A model generated the notes under the pieces. That model was not told the origin of the DNA, ran no database searches, and was given only the letters and a program-made list of their open reading frames with translations. Below are positions 26,304 to 34,226 of a DNA stretch of 64,000 bases, piece by piece (the first letter of the stretch is position 1; each line of letters starts with the position of its first letter). The DNA is from Opitutaceae bacterium (lineage in GTDB: Bacteria; Verrucomicrobiota; Verrucomicrobiia; Opitutales; Opitutaceae): contig JADJTK010000052.1 in assembly GCA_016711225.1 (NCBI GenBank), forward strand, positions 558,001 to 622,000. Reading direction: 5' to 3'. The position numbers and the translations under genes were made by a program.

Positions 26304-27341
26304 ATGAGCACGACGATCAAGGACGTGGCGAAAGTGGCGGGTGTGCACTTTGCGACGGTGTCGCGGGCGCTGCGGGGCGACCCGCGGATCTCGACCGCGA
26401 CCCTAGCCCGGGTGCGGGCAGCGGCGACGAATCTTAGATACGAGCGCGCGCCGGAGTGCCTTGCTTTGAGCGCCCGCCGTGCGCCCCAGAGCGTTCGTCT
26501 GCCCGCGGAGCGGATCGCCCTGGTGTGCAATCGCTCCCCTGAGAATGGGTACGGCAGGTTTGTGCACTACCGGTTGATTGAACGCGGGGTGCGCACCCAT
26601 GCGGCTGAGCTGGGCTACGAGTGTGAGCTGCTGCACGTAGACCGTGGGCACCACGATAAGCGCACGCTCCGGCGGTTTCTGGCGGGTGCCGGAATCCGAG
26701 GGATCATCTTCATGAATCCCGAGGTGGAGCGGCGGCAGATTGATTTGCCCTGGGAGAACTTCAGCGCCGTGAAGATCGACGGGGAGAGGATCTTGCCGGG
26801 GTTCACCTCGCTATCCGTTGACCAGTTCGGGACCACGATGCTCGCCTTCCGGCGGATGCAGGCCTTGGGCTATCGGCGCATCGGCCTGGCGGTGAGCGGT
26901 GATGGCGAGTTGACGTCGGGGAGACTGAGCACGGCGGCGAGCTTGCTGGCCCAAACCGAGTTGGCGGAGGCGGAGCAGGTGCGGCCCTTCTATTTTCCGG
27001 AGCGCGTGCCCAACGAAACCGTGAGCCGGCTGATCGGCCCGTGGCTGGAGCGGGAGCGGGTCGACGCGGTGATCAGCCATCGGACACAAGTGCGGACCTA
27101 TGCCCATCGCCGAGCGTGCGCCACGACCTGTATGCATACGGCGGTGCCGGGGCTCGCGGGGGTGATGGTGGATTTCAGGCAGGTGGGACGCCAAGCGGTT
27201 GCGCTGCTCGTCAGTCAGCTGCAGTCCGGGCAGTTTGGCGTGCCGGCGACGGCCACCCGAACCTACTTTCGAGGGGTTTGGCGGGATGGAGCCTCGGCGC
27301 CGTTGCGGGCCGTGCCGACGGAGCGGCGCTTCGAGACTTGA
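26304..27341 (+). CDS. LacI-family transcriptional regulator
   Basis: A 345-residue regulator. ATG 26304 begins the canonical MSTTIKDVAKVAGVHFATVS helix-turn-helix with the hinge RVRAAATNLRYERAPE. The ligand-binding domain follows (IALVCNR, GYGRFVHYRLIERGVRTHAA, GIRGIIFMNPE, LSVDQFGTTMLAFRRM, GYRRIGLAVSGD). The C-terminal end is shorter than usual: between DAVISH and the PGLAGVMVDFRQVGRQAV segment a stretch normally carrying the effector-pocket strand is poorly conserved, so effector response may be altered. It is divergent from the beta-helix gene and head-to-tail with a second LacI-type gene that starts 36 bp later. Confidence 0.88.
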   Translation: MSTTIKDVAKVAGVHFATVSRALRGDPRISTATLARVRAAATNLRYERAPECLALSARRAPQSVRLPAERIALVCNRSPENGYGRFVHYRLIERGVRTHAAELGYECELLHVDRGHHDKRTLRRFLAGAGIRGIIFMNPEVERRQIDLPWENFSAVKIDGERILPGFTSLSVDQFGTTMLAFRRMQALGYRRIGLAVSGDGELTSGRLSTAASLLAQTELAEAEQVRPFYFPERVPNETVSRLIGPWLERERVDAVISHRTQVRTYAHRRACATTCMHTAVPGLAGVMVDFRQVGRQAVALLVSQLQSGQFGVPATATRTYFRGVWRDGASAPLRAVPTERRFET

Positions 27342-27376
27342 AGGCGCGCCCCCAGGAGAACCGGCCCGTCCGGGCG

Positions 27377-28387
27377 GTGACAATGTGCGAAGTCGGCCAG
27401 GCGGCCGGCGGCTACCACCATTCCACGGTGTCGCTGGCGCTGCGCAACGACCCGGCGATCCGGGCGAGCGTGCGGGAGCGGATCCAGCGTGCGGCACGGA
27501 AGCTTGGATATCATCGGGATCCGTTGCTGGACGCGTTCAACCGTCGACGGCACGCGGTGTTGGGGCGCCGCAGTCCCCACACTATCGCGATGGTGGGAGT
27601 CTACGCCTCGCGGTGGGAACTGGAGGTTTCGGCCCGGGAGCGCACGGTTTGGTCGGGCGCGGTCGCGGAGGCGGAGCGGCTCGGTTGCCAGGTCGAGTAC
27701 TTCCCGCTCGGCCCCGGGGGCATGACGGCGCAGAGGCTGGATGCGGTGCTGTATGCGCGGGGGATCGGCGGTGTGATCTTTCTTCCTTTCAGTCCAAAGA
27801 CGCCGCCACCGGAGTTGACCTGGTCGCGCTATTGCGCGGTGAAGATCGAGTGCGGGCACTTCCAGCGGCCGGAGTTCACGATTGCGCCGGCGTTGTTGCA
27901 GGGGCTGGGCCAAGCATTCGAGGCGCTCCGTCGGAGGGGCTTTCGCCGGGTCGGAATGGCGATGGTGACGGACGTGAACCCGCTGCGGGCGGACCTCGTC
28001 TCCGCGGGATTCCTGCTTAAGCAGCAGGGTGTGCCGGCGGACGAGCAGATACCACTGGGCGTCTTTGGTGGGCGACGAACGACCCGGCAGATTCGCGAGT
28101 GGCTCGGGCGACACCGCCCGGATGCCGTGCTGGCCGAGCGGGAGATCGGGGGCGTCGTCGGTGAGATCGCGAGCAGAATCGGCCTGCCCTGTGCAAGTGT
28201 GCAGATCGATGCGGGCGAACTTTCCGCTGGGGGAATGGGAATTGTCGTCGACCATGCGCGATTGGGCGCGGTGGCGATTGCACAGGTGGTCGCGCTGATG
28301 CGGACCCGTGAGCGCCCGTCCACGCGTGGTACTTTCACGACCCTCGTCCCCACGATGTGGCGGAGCGATCCTGAGGAGGCCAGGTGA
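27377..28387 (+). CDS. LacI-family transcriptional regulator (second copy)
   Basis: A 336-residue regulator. The helix-turn-helix is MCEVGQAAGGYHHSTVSLAL with RIQRAARKLGYHRDP as hinge. I chose GTG 27377, two codons before ATG 27383, because family members have one or two residues before MCEV; a TTG at 27338 overlapping the previous stop is also possible. The ligand domain includes TIAMVGVYASRWE, LYARGIGGVIFLPFS, RRGFRRVGMAMVTD and a conserved end (GGMGIVVDHARLGAVAIAQV). It has an extra residue in the recognition turn (AAGGYHH). It is paralogous to the preceding regulator. Its stop directly abuts the stop of the convergent propeller gene, leaving no room for a terminator between them. Confidence 0.87.
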   Translation: MTMCEVGQAAGGYHHSTVSLALRNDPAIRASVRERIQRAARKLGYHRDPLLDAFNRRRHAVLGRRSPHTIAMVGVYASRWELEVSARERTVWSGAVAEAERLGCQVEYFPLGPGGMTAQRLDAVLYARGIGGVIFLPFSPKTPPPELTWSRYCAVKIECGHFQRPEFTIAPALLQGLGQAFEALRRRGFRRVGMAMVTDVNPLRADLVSAGFLLKQQGVPADEQIPLGVFGGRRTTRQIREWLGRHRPDAVLAEREIGGVVGEIASRIGLPCASVQIDAGELSAGGMGIVVDHARLGAVAIAQVVALMRTRERPSTRGTFTTLVPTMWRSDPEEAR

Positions 28388-30175
28388 TCAGGGGACAGCG
28401 AGCCGGACGCGTAGGAAGCGACGTGTGACTCCCGGGCCCATCGCCACGGAGTCCTGCGCGGTGACGCGGGCGGGTGTGCCTGGGCCGAAGGTCTGGCCCG
28501 GCACGGTGGCCCAGGTGGCCAAATCGGTGCTGGCCTCGACTTCATAGCTCAGGTCGGTGGCGACGGCCCGGCGGTCGAAGGTGAGCGTGAGGTAGCGACT
28601 GCCTCCGGAGTCGATGGTGCCGAGGGTGGTCGGCGCGGCGACGCGGCCGCGGGCAGCGAGACCGAAGGCGTAGCGTTGGAGATTGGTGACGCAGGAGCCG
28701 TCGGGATCGGCGGCGGGGCCGGAGATCGCCTCGTTGGTGAGGTCGGTGCCGGTGAAGTTGGCGACGCGCCAGGCGGCGTAGTTGTCCGCGGCGGCACCGG
28801 AGTAGGCCGGGAGCTCGATCACGTAGGTGTCGACGATCGCGTTGGGATTGGCGACAACGCCGGGCCCGGGCATCCCCGCACCCCAGTCGCTCTGAACGAG
28901 GATGCGCGTGCCGCTCGGGCTGATGATTACGTTGGGCTGTGCCCAGTAGTTAGAGTCGTCGGCGTTGTAGTAGTTTCCTGTGCTGCGGTGGTGCGCGACG
29001 CGATAGAACTTGCCGGTGTCGACATTCGCCACGAGCACCTCCTGATCGAGGTACGTGCTGGTCTGGTTGATCTCGCCGGTGATTCCGACGGCCAGCCAGC
29101 CGGGATTCCGGTAGGCTCGGCCGCTGGTGAGCGTGCCCGGGGTCGGGTACCCGTCGCCCGTCGCTTCGCCGATGAGCGTATGCACTCCGCCGGTCGTCAG
29201 ATCCGCCCACATCAGGTTCCCGCTTCCGGAGGGGCCATCGTACTGCGACCCGACGATGATGTCGTGGCCGGCCGCGTTGCGCAGCAGATCGCTATGGTCG
29301 ACTCCCGACCACGCGATGGTCCTTTGCACGGCTTGAGTGATTGGATCCAGAACCCAGGCCTGAGTGGGATCGCCGTCTTGATAATAGAAGGTGCTGGTAC
29401 CGGACGGGGTCGCTTGCGGAACTTCCGCCTCGGTCAACCTGGTTTGGCCGATCGCGCCCGTGGATAAGCGGTAGGTGAAGGCCCGAAAGGCCGCCGATCC
29501 TCCTGGCCCGTTGTGGCCCAGGTAGCAGCCGAGGCCGAGGAGGTCGTTGTCGAAGCTCATCGAGAATGGGTCCGAACCGCCGCTCACGCTTTCGGTTCCG
29601 GCCGCGGCGCTCAATTTGCCACCCGCGACGATGTCCGTGGCGAAATCGTGCAGCTGGGTCTTCACTCCGGTGGTCACGTTCAGGCGCGTTAGAACAAAGT
29701 GGCTCGTCCCGCCGTCGTCGTAGTTGTCGACATAGTAGAGGAGATCCTTGTTGTTCGTGTCCCAATAGAATTGCTCGATATCGGCCGGATTGATGTCGAG
29801 CCACTGCTTGAACGCGTAGGTGCGACCGTCGAACAACGCGTGGCCCGTTTGCGAGCCCGACCCCAGGGGACTCGTCACGTAGAGAACGAGTAACGACTCG
29901 TCGGCATTCCACGCTTGGATGGTGGGGTATACGGGAATCGCCGCCGCGCAGTTCCAGTCGGCCTTCGCGTCCGTGATTCGCACGAGGTGCGTGGTCGGAA
30001 AGTCGGGGTCAACCACCCGCTGGAGTTTCGCCGGCTTCGCCAGGGGCGAATAGGAGACCGGATCTTTCCCCGTCGTCAGACCGGTTCCAAGATCGGTGCC
30101 GCAGAGGGCGGTCGCGGCCGAGAGGGCGAGGGCCCCCGTGGCCAGAAAGTGGCGGGAGAGCGAGAGCGGCTTCAT
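28388..30175 (-). CDS. Secreted beta-propeller protein (oligogalacturonate-lyase/TolB-like) with shared C-terminal module
   Basis: A 595-residue secreted protein; ATG 30175 starts a signal peptide (MKPLSLSRHFLATGALALSA). Residues about 40-455 carry repeated four-strand units of a beta-propeller (TTHLVRITDAKADWN, IQAWNADESLLVLYV, MSFDNDLLGLGCYLG, QPNVIISPSGTRILVQSDWG). The layout is close to TolB-like and oligogalacturonate-lyase propellers, which would fit a pectin locus, but the active-site histidines are not identified with certainty. The shared module follows from YAAWRVANFTGTDLTNEAIS. It is the last gene of the minus-strand run from 41401 and ends against a convergent LacI gene. Confidence 0.85.
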   Translation of the reverse strand: MKPLSLSRHFLATGALALSAATALCGTDLGTGLTTGKDPVSYSPLAKPAKLQRVVDPDFPTTHLVRITDAKADWNCAAAIPVYPTIQAWNADESLLVLYVTSPLGSGSQTGHALFDGRTYAFKQWLDINPADIEQFYWDTNNKDLLYYVDNYDDGGTSHFVLTRLNVTTGVKTQLHDFATDIVAGGKLSAAAGTESVSGGSDPFSMSFDNDLLGLGCYLGHNGPGGSAAFRAFTYRLSTGAIGQTRLTEAEVPQATPSGTSTFYYQDGDPTQAWVLDPITQAVQRTIAWSGVDHSDLLRNAAGHDIIVGSQYDGPSGSGNLMWADLTTGGVHTLIGEATGDGYPTPGTLTSGRAYRNPGWLAVGITGEINQTSTYLDQEVLVANVDTGKFYRVAHHRSTGNYYNADDSNYWAQPNVIISPSGTRILVQSDWGAGMPGPGVVANPNAIVDTYVIELPAYSGAAADNYAAWRVANFTGTDLTNEAISGPAADPDGSCVTNLQRYAFGLAARGRVAAPTTLGTIDSGGSRYLTLTFDRRAVATDLSYEVEASTDLATWATVPGQTFGPGTPARVTAQDSVAMGPGVTRRFLRVRLAVP

Positions 30176-30265
30176 TGGAGCAACGATTGAGTGAATCCCC
30201 AACGTGTCTGGTATGCTTCGGGGAACTGGCACGACGAACGCCGGATCCGGTTTGGTGGGAACGTG

Positions 30266-31849
30266 TCACGGAACGGCGGCAACGCGAACCCTGAGGAAGC
30301 GGCGGGGGGCGGCTCCGAGCGCGACGGAGTCCTGCGCGGTGACCGGGCCGGCACCGGGACTGTAGGTAAGGCCCGGGACCGGCGCCCACGTCGCGAGATC
30401 GGTGCTGGCCTCGACGATGTAGCTCAGGTCGGTGGCGGTGGTGCGGCGGGGGAAGGTCAGCCTGAGTACGCGGGCGGCGCCGTCGCCGACGGTATCGAGG
30501 ATCACGGGAGAGCTCACGGCGCCGCGTGGCGGGAGGTTGAAGGCATAGCGCGCGTAGTTGCTCAAGCCGGCACCGTCGGGGTCGGCGAGCGGGCCGGCGA
30601 TGGCATCGTTGCCGGCGTCGGCGCCGAAGTTGGCGGTGCGCCAAGTGGCGTAGGTGGCGGGCAGATTCTCGGTGAATTCGTCCGCACCGATGTCCATACC
30701 GGCACCCTGCGGACGGAGCTCGCCGTCGAAGTCGGCGATGAGGCCGGCGATCGTACGGCCCTGGTCGACCACGGCGGCGACGCGTGAAGCAAGCCGGAGG
30801 TTGCCGCTGGCGGGAGCGACGAACCACGCGGATTGGGCGTTGGTGACATTGTTGCCGAGAGTGCCGGTGGCACCGTCGCGCTGGCGGATGAGGGCGTTGG
30901 TGAGGTTGTTGGTGATCTGCGCGGTGGTGCTGGCGAAACGGTACTCGATAGCGTGAGGATAGCCGCTCTGGAGGAAGATGGTGTTGTTGTAGACCTGTAC
31001 ATTGGCGGCGCTCTCCAGGCCGATGCCGACATCGGCGAAACCGGCGATTGAGCGGTGGTAGATCATGTTGTTGCGGATCACGCCGCCGGTGGTGGGGCTG
31101 GTGTTGAGGCCGAAGCCGATGCCGCGGTCGCAGTCGACGATGAGGTTTTGCTCGACGGTGATGTCGACGCACGAATCCCAGAAGTGGATCGCGTGTTCGG
31201 CGACGTCGCCGGACGGGCTGCGGATGTTGCGGAAGGTGCAACGGCGCACGATCCAGTTGCGGGCGCGGTGGGCGTCGACGCCGCCGATGTACCACTGCGG
31301 TCCGATGCCGGCGGGGTACTCGAAGAGGCAATCCTCGACGAGGGCGTTGTCGGAATGATCGGCGGCCCCGTTGCTCGGCGCTTTGAGCATCTGCTCCCCA
31401 GTATTGAAGAAGCGGACATTGCGGAAGACGCAGTTGTCGATGTCGAGCTGGAGCTGGACGGCGTGGTTGGCGCAGTTGCCGATGGAGAGATTCTCGAGGG
31501 TGAAGTTGTCGGCGGCGACGCCGATCACGTTGCCCACGGTGCCGCCGGTGCGGGAGCCGTCGGCGTGGAAGACGGAGTCGCCTTGGATGACGACGGCGTT
31601 GCGGTTGCCGGAGAGGCCACGGAAGGTGACGCCGGGCTGGACGAGGTAGATGTAGTTGTCGCCTTCGATCGTGTATACGCCGTCGCGCAGGAGAATGGTG
31701 CGGGGGCCGTCGAAGTTGTTCAGGGCGAAGACTGCGTTGGTGAGCTCGGCGGTCGTCGAGACGGTGACGGTGCCGCTAGGCTGGGCGGCGAGCGGAGTAG
31801 CGGCGAGGAGGGCGATGAGCGCGGTGAGGGCGAGGAGAGGCGTTTTCAT
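30266..31849 (-). CDS. Secreted parallel beta-helix protein with shared C-terminal module
   Basis: A 527-residue secreted protein; ATG 31849 gives a signal peptide (KTPLLALTALIALLAATPLA, cleavage after AQP). A right-handed beta-helix fills residues about 30-375: VSTTAELTNAVFALNNFDGP, ILLRDGVYTI, then repeats with VEDCLFEYPAGI, VRRCTFRNIRSPSG, VEQNLIVDCDRGI, IRNNMIYHRSI. This is the fold of chondroitinase-B/pectate-lyase-like polysaccharide enzymes. ADFDGELRPQGAGMDIGADEF is the usual end of such helices. The shared module starts at YATWRTANFGADAGND. A CT-rich leader (GGACGGA repeats on the plus strand) and no Shine-Dalgarno sequence precede the start. Confidence 0.88.
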   Translation of the reverse strand: MKTPLLALTALIALLAATPLAAQPSGTVTVSTTAELTNAVFALNNFDGPRTILLRDGVYTIEGDNYIYLVQPGVTFRGLSGNRNAVVIQGDSVFHADGSRTGGTVGNVIGVAADNFTLENLSIGNCANHAVQLQLDIDNCVFRNVRFFNTGEQMLKAPSNGAADHSDNALVEDCLFEYPAGIGPQWYIGGVDAHRARNWIVRRCTFRNIRSPSGDVAEHAIHFWDSCVDITVEQNLIVDCDRGIGFGLNTSPTTGGVIRNNMIYHRSIAGFADVGIGLESAANVQVYNNTIFLQSGYPHAIEYRFASTTAQITNNLTNALIRQRDGATGTLGNNVTNAQSAWFVAPASGNLRLASRVAAVVDQGRTIAGLIADFDGELRPQGAGMDIGADEFTENLPATYATWRTANFGADAGNDAIAGPLADPDGAGLSNYARYAFNLPPRGAVSSPVILDTVGDGAARVLRLTFPRRTTATDLSYIVEASTDLATWAPVPGLTYSPGAGPVTAQDSVALGAAPRRFLRVRVAAVP

Positions 31850-31877
31850 GCGGAAGACGGAGGGCGGAGGACGGAGG

Positions 31878-31903
31878 CTGAACGACTGCGTCGTCCAGCT
31901 ACG
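31878..31903. repeat. 26-bp spacer repeat, copy 2
   Basis: Identical to 20050-20075. Here it spans the stop codon of the upstream array gene and lies next to the GGACGGA polypurine spacer. Confidence 0.75.
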
Positions 31904-34226
31904 GGGAGGCGGTGACGCGCAGGCGGACGAAGCGGCGAGTGGCGCCGGAGGTGGGGACGAGATCGAGGATCTGCAGACTCTTCGGATAGCCGGGGCTCGC
32001 GGTGGCGATCTCGGTCCACGCCTGCAGATCGGTGCTGGCCTCGACCACGTAGATGAGCCCAGGGGCGTAGCCTTTGCGCAGGAAGGTGAGCGTGAGCCGC
32101 TGGTTATTGCCGCTGCCGGTGAGCGTGAGGGCGACCGGCGACGCAACGCGGCTACGGGCGGGCAGACCGTAGGCGAAGCGCTCGAGGTTGGTCAGGCCGG
32201 CACCATCGGGATCCGCGAGCGGGCCGGAGATGGTGTTGTTGGTTAGGTCCGTCCCGGAGAAGTTGCCTGCGCGCCATGTGGCGTAGGTCGTGAAGGCCTC
32301 GTCGTGTGCGACTGCCGTGGCGGTAGCGGAGAGGGGCGATTCGTTACCAGCGGAGTCGAAGGCCACGACATGGTAGTTGTACTCCGTGCCAGCAGTCAGA
32401 CCGGTGTCCGTGAAGCCCGTGGTCGCGGTGGTGGTGACGAGCGTGGTGTACCGATAGACACGGTAGCCGGCGACGCCGATGTTGTCGGTCGACGCGGACC
32501 AGGCGACGGCGATTGCGGCCGGTCCGGCGGGGGTCGCCGTGGCGGAGCCCGGAGCGGATGGCGGCAGCGTATCCGGCGAACCAGGAGTGGCGACCGCGAC
32601 GTTGGAGATCGGGCTCATGTTGTCGCTCGAATCGAAGGTGTAGATCGCCGCATACACGGGATCGGAGCCGGCGACGGTGAATGTCAGCTGCTGCGTAGCG
32701 GCGGGCAGCGGAACCAGCCGTGTTCCGACCGCCTTGGCGGCCCACCAGTTGGTGGCGGTGGTCGCGAGTGTGGGTGTCGCGGAGATCGGAGAATTGGCGT
32801 AGACGACATGGTAACGGGCGAGGTCTGTGCCCGCGGGCGCGGTCCAACGGAGGGTTACGGTGTCGCCGGAACGCCAGGCGGAGAGGTTAGCGACGGCGGC
32901 GGGGGGCGTGGTGTCGGTGCGCGGGTTTTCGATGAGGTATTGGTAGTAGCGGACGTAGTAGTCGCCATCCCAAGGTGAGTAGAACACGTCGAAGGGCCGG
33001 TGGCCGTAGTCGGTCGACTGCGGCAGGGAGGTGAATCCGCGGATGTGCGTCCAGAAGCGCTCGATGCCGGTATGGCGATAGAGCCACGCCTGCGGTTCGA
33101 TGACATTGGATCCGAGGTCGCCCGGAACGGCGGCGCGGGCACCGGCGGTGGCGTCGATCCCGCTGAAGTTGCCGTATTGGTAGTTCCACTCGATGCAGCC
33201 GGCGAGGAACTGGAAGACATCGGCCGCGGCCTGGGCGCGGGCTTCGGTGCCGCGGTCGTCGATCTCGTGGAGCAAGTTCGCGCAGAAGCGCGAGAGGAAG
33301 CCGATCTGCGGCGAGTCCCAATGGTCGTGGTTGACGCCGTCGGCAGTGGTGAACGGCTCGTGGTTGCGGCCGCCGTGGCGCAGCTGGACCTGCCGCGGGC
33401 GGACGTGGTTTTCGAGGTAGGCGGCGAGGAGCGTGGCGAGCTCGGTGTCGCCGGTTACCCGGTAGGCCTGCAGGGAGTGCTCGAGGGAGTGGCCGAGTGC
33501 GCGGGTCTCCATGTCGGGCAGCGGGTCCTCCTGGTGGAGGCGAGTCTTGCGGAACTCGGCGATGAACGCGTACCAGTCGCGGATCCACGGGTTGGCGGTG
33601 AAATAGTAAGCCTGTTCGACGGAGTAGTACCAGGCGTGCTGGTCGTCGCGTGGGCGGGCGTCCTGCTCGGTACCCGGGAGGTAGGGCGCGGCGAGATAAG
33701 AATGGTCGAGGTCGATGAAGCGCCGCCAGCTCATGCTGCCGTAGGGATTCTCGGTGAGCTGGATGAAGGCGCTGTGCTGTGCGTGGGAGTAGCCGGCCAT
33801 CGAGTGCGGCCGGACATTGAGTTCGCCCATCGCTCGGGCCTCAGCGGTGAAGTAATCGCCAGGCGCACCGCTGACGACGAAGGTGTTGACCGAAGGCGGC
33901 CAGCCGCCGCAGGCGCTCGCCTCGAACTTGCGACCGTCGATAAGGTAGTTGTCCCAACCAATGTTGTAGTTGGTCGCGTAGTATCCGCCGAAAACGTCGC
34001 CGACGTTGTCGTAGGTGTACTGGATCCGACGGGTGTCGGAGAATGCCGGCCGGGCGGCGGGGACGACGCCGTCGAGATCGAGCGTGGCTTTCGTCTCGCC
34101 GTACCAGTCGGCGGAGAGCACGCCCACGGGGTGCCACATGAAGGTGCGCGCGAGGCGCGACATCTCGGCCGGGGCGGTCGAGGGCGGGTGGAAGTAGAGC
34201 AGAGTCTCCTTCACGGCATGCTGCAT
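31899..34226 (-). CDS. 3' part of a frameshifted GDSL/rhamnogalacturonan-lyase-like protein: alpha/alpha domain, FN3 domains, shared C-terminal module
   Basis: A 775-residue frame that continues the protein of 34211-36574. The sense reading in this frame in fact starts before its first ATG, near 34440 (GFLDLTGTNGGVTATIRNFW). Residues 1 to about 440 look like the alpha/alpha toroid of exo-rhamnogalacturonan lyases (PcRGLX/YetA type: SYLAAPYLPGT, ETRALGHSLEHSLQAYRVTG, CIEWNYQYGNFSG). Two FN3 domains follow (about 440-550 and 555-640, ending VVAFDSAGNESPLS). Then comes the shared module in its GYAP variant (FLRKGYAPGLIYVVEASTDL, RRFVRLRVTASP). It has no signal peptide of its own. Confidence 0.82.
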   Translation of the reverse strand: MQHAVKETLLYFHPPSTAPAEMSRLARTFMWHPVGVLSADWYGETKATLDLDGVVPAARPAFSDTRRIQYTYDNVGDVFGGYYATNYNIGWDNYLIDGRKFEASACGGWPPSVNTFVVSGAPGDYFTAEARAMGELNVRPHSMAGYSHAQHSAFIQLTENPYGSMSWRRFIDLDHSYLAAPYLPGTEQDARPRDDQHAWYYSVEQAYYFTANPWIRDWYAFIAEFRKTRLHQEDPLPDMETRALGHSLEHSLQAYRVTGDTELATLLAAYLENHVRPRQVQLRHGGRNHEPFTTADGVNHDHWDSPQIGFLSRFCANLLHEIDDRGTEARAQAAADVFQFLAGCIEWNYQYGNFSGIDATAGARAAVPGDLGSNVIEPQAWLYRHTGIERFWTHIRGFTSLPQSTDYGHRPFDVFYSPWDGDYYVRYYQYLIENPRTDTTPPAAVANLSAWRSGDTVTLRWTAPAGTDLARYHVVYANSPISATPTLATTATNWWAAKAVGTRLVPLPAATQQLTFTVAGSDPVYAAIYTFDSSDNMSPISNVAVATPGSPDTLPPSAPGSATATPAGPAAIAVAWSASTDNIGVAGYRVYRYTTLVTTTATTGFTDTGLTAGTEYNYHVVAFDSAGNESPLSATATAVAHDEAFTTYATWRAGNFSGTDLTNNTISGPLADPDGAGLTNLERFAYGLPARSRVASPVALTLTGSGNNQRLTLTFLRKGYAPGLIYVVEASTDLQAWTEIATASPGYPKSLQILDLVPTSGATRRFVRLRVTASP

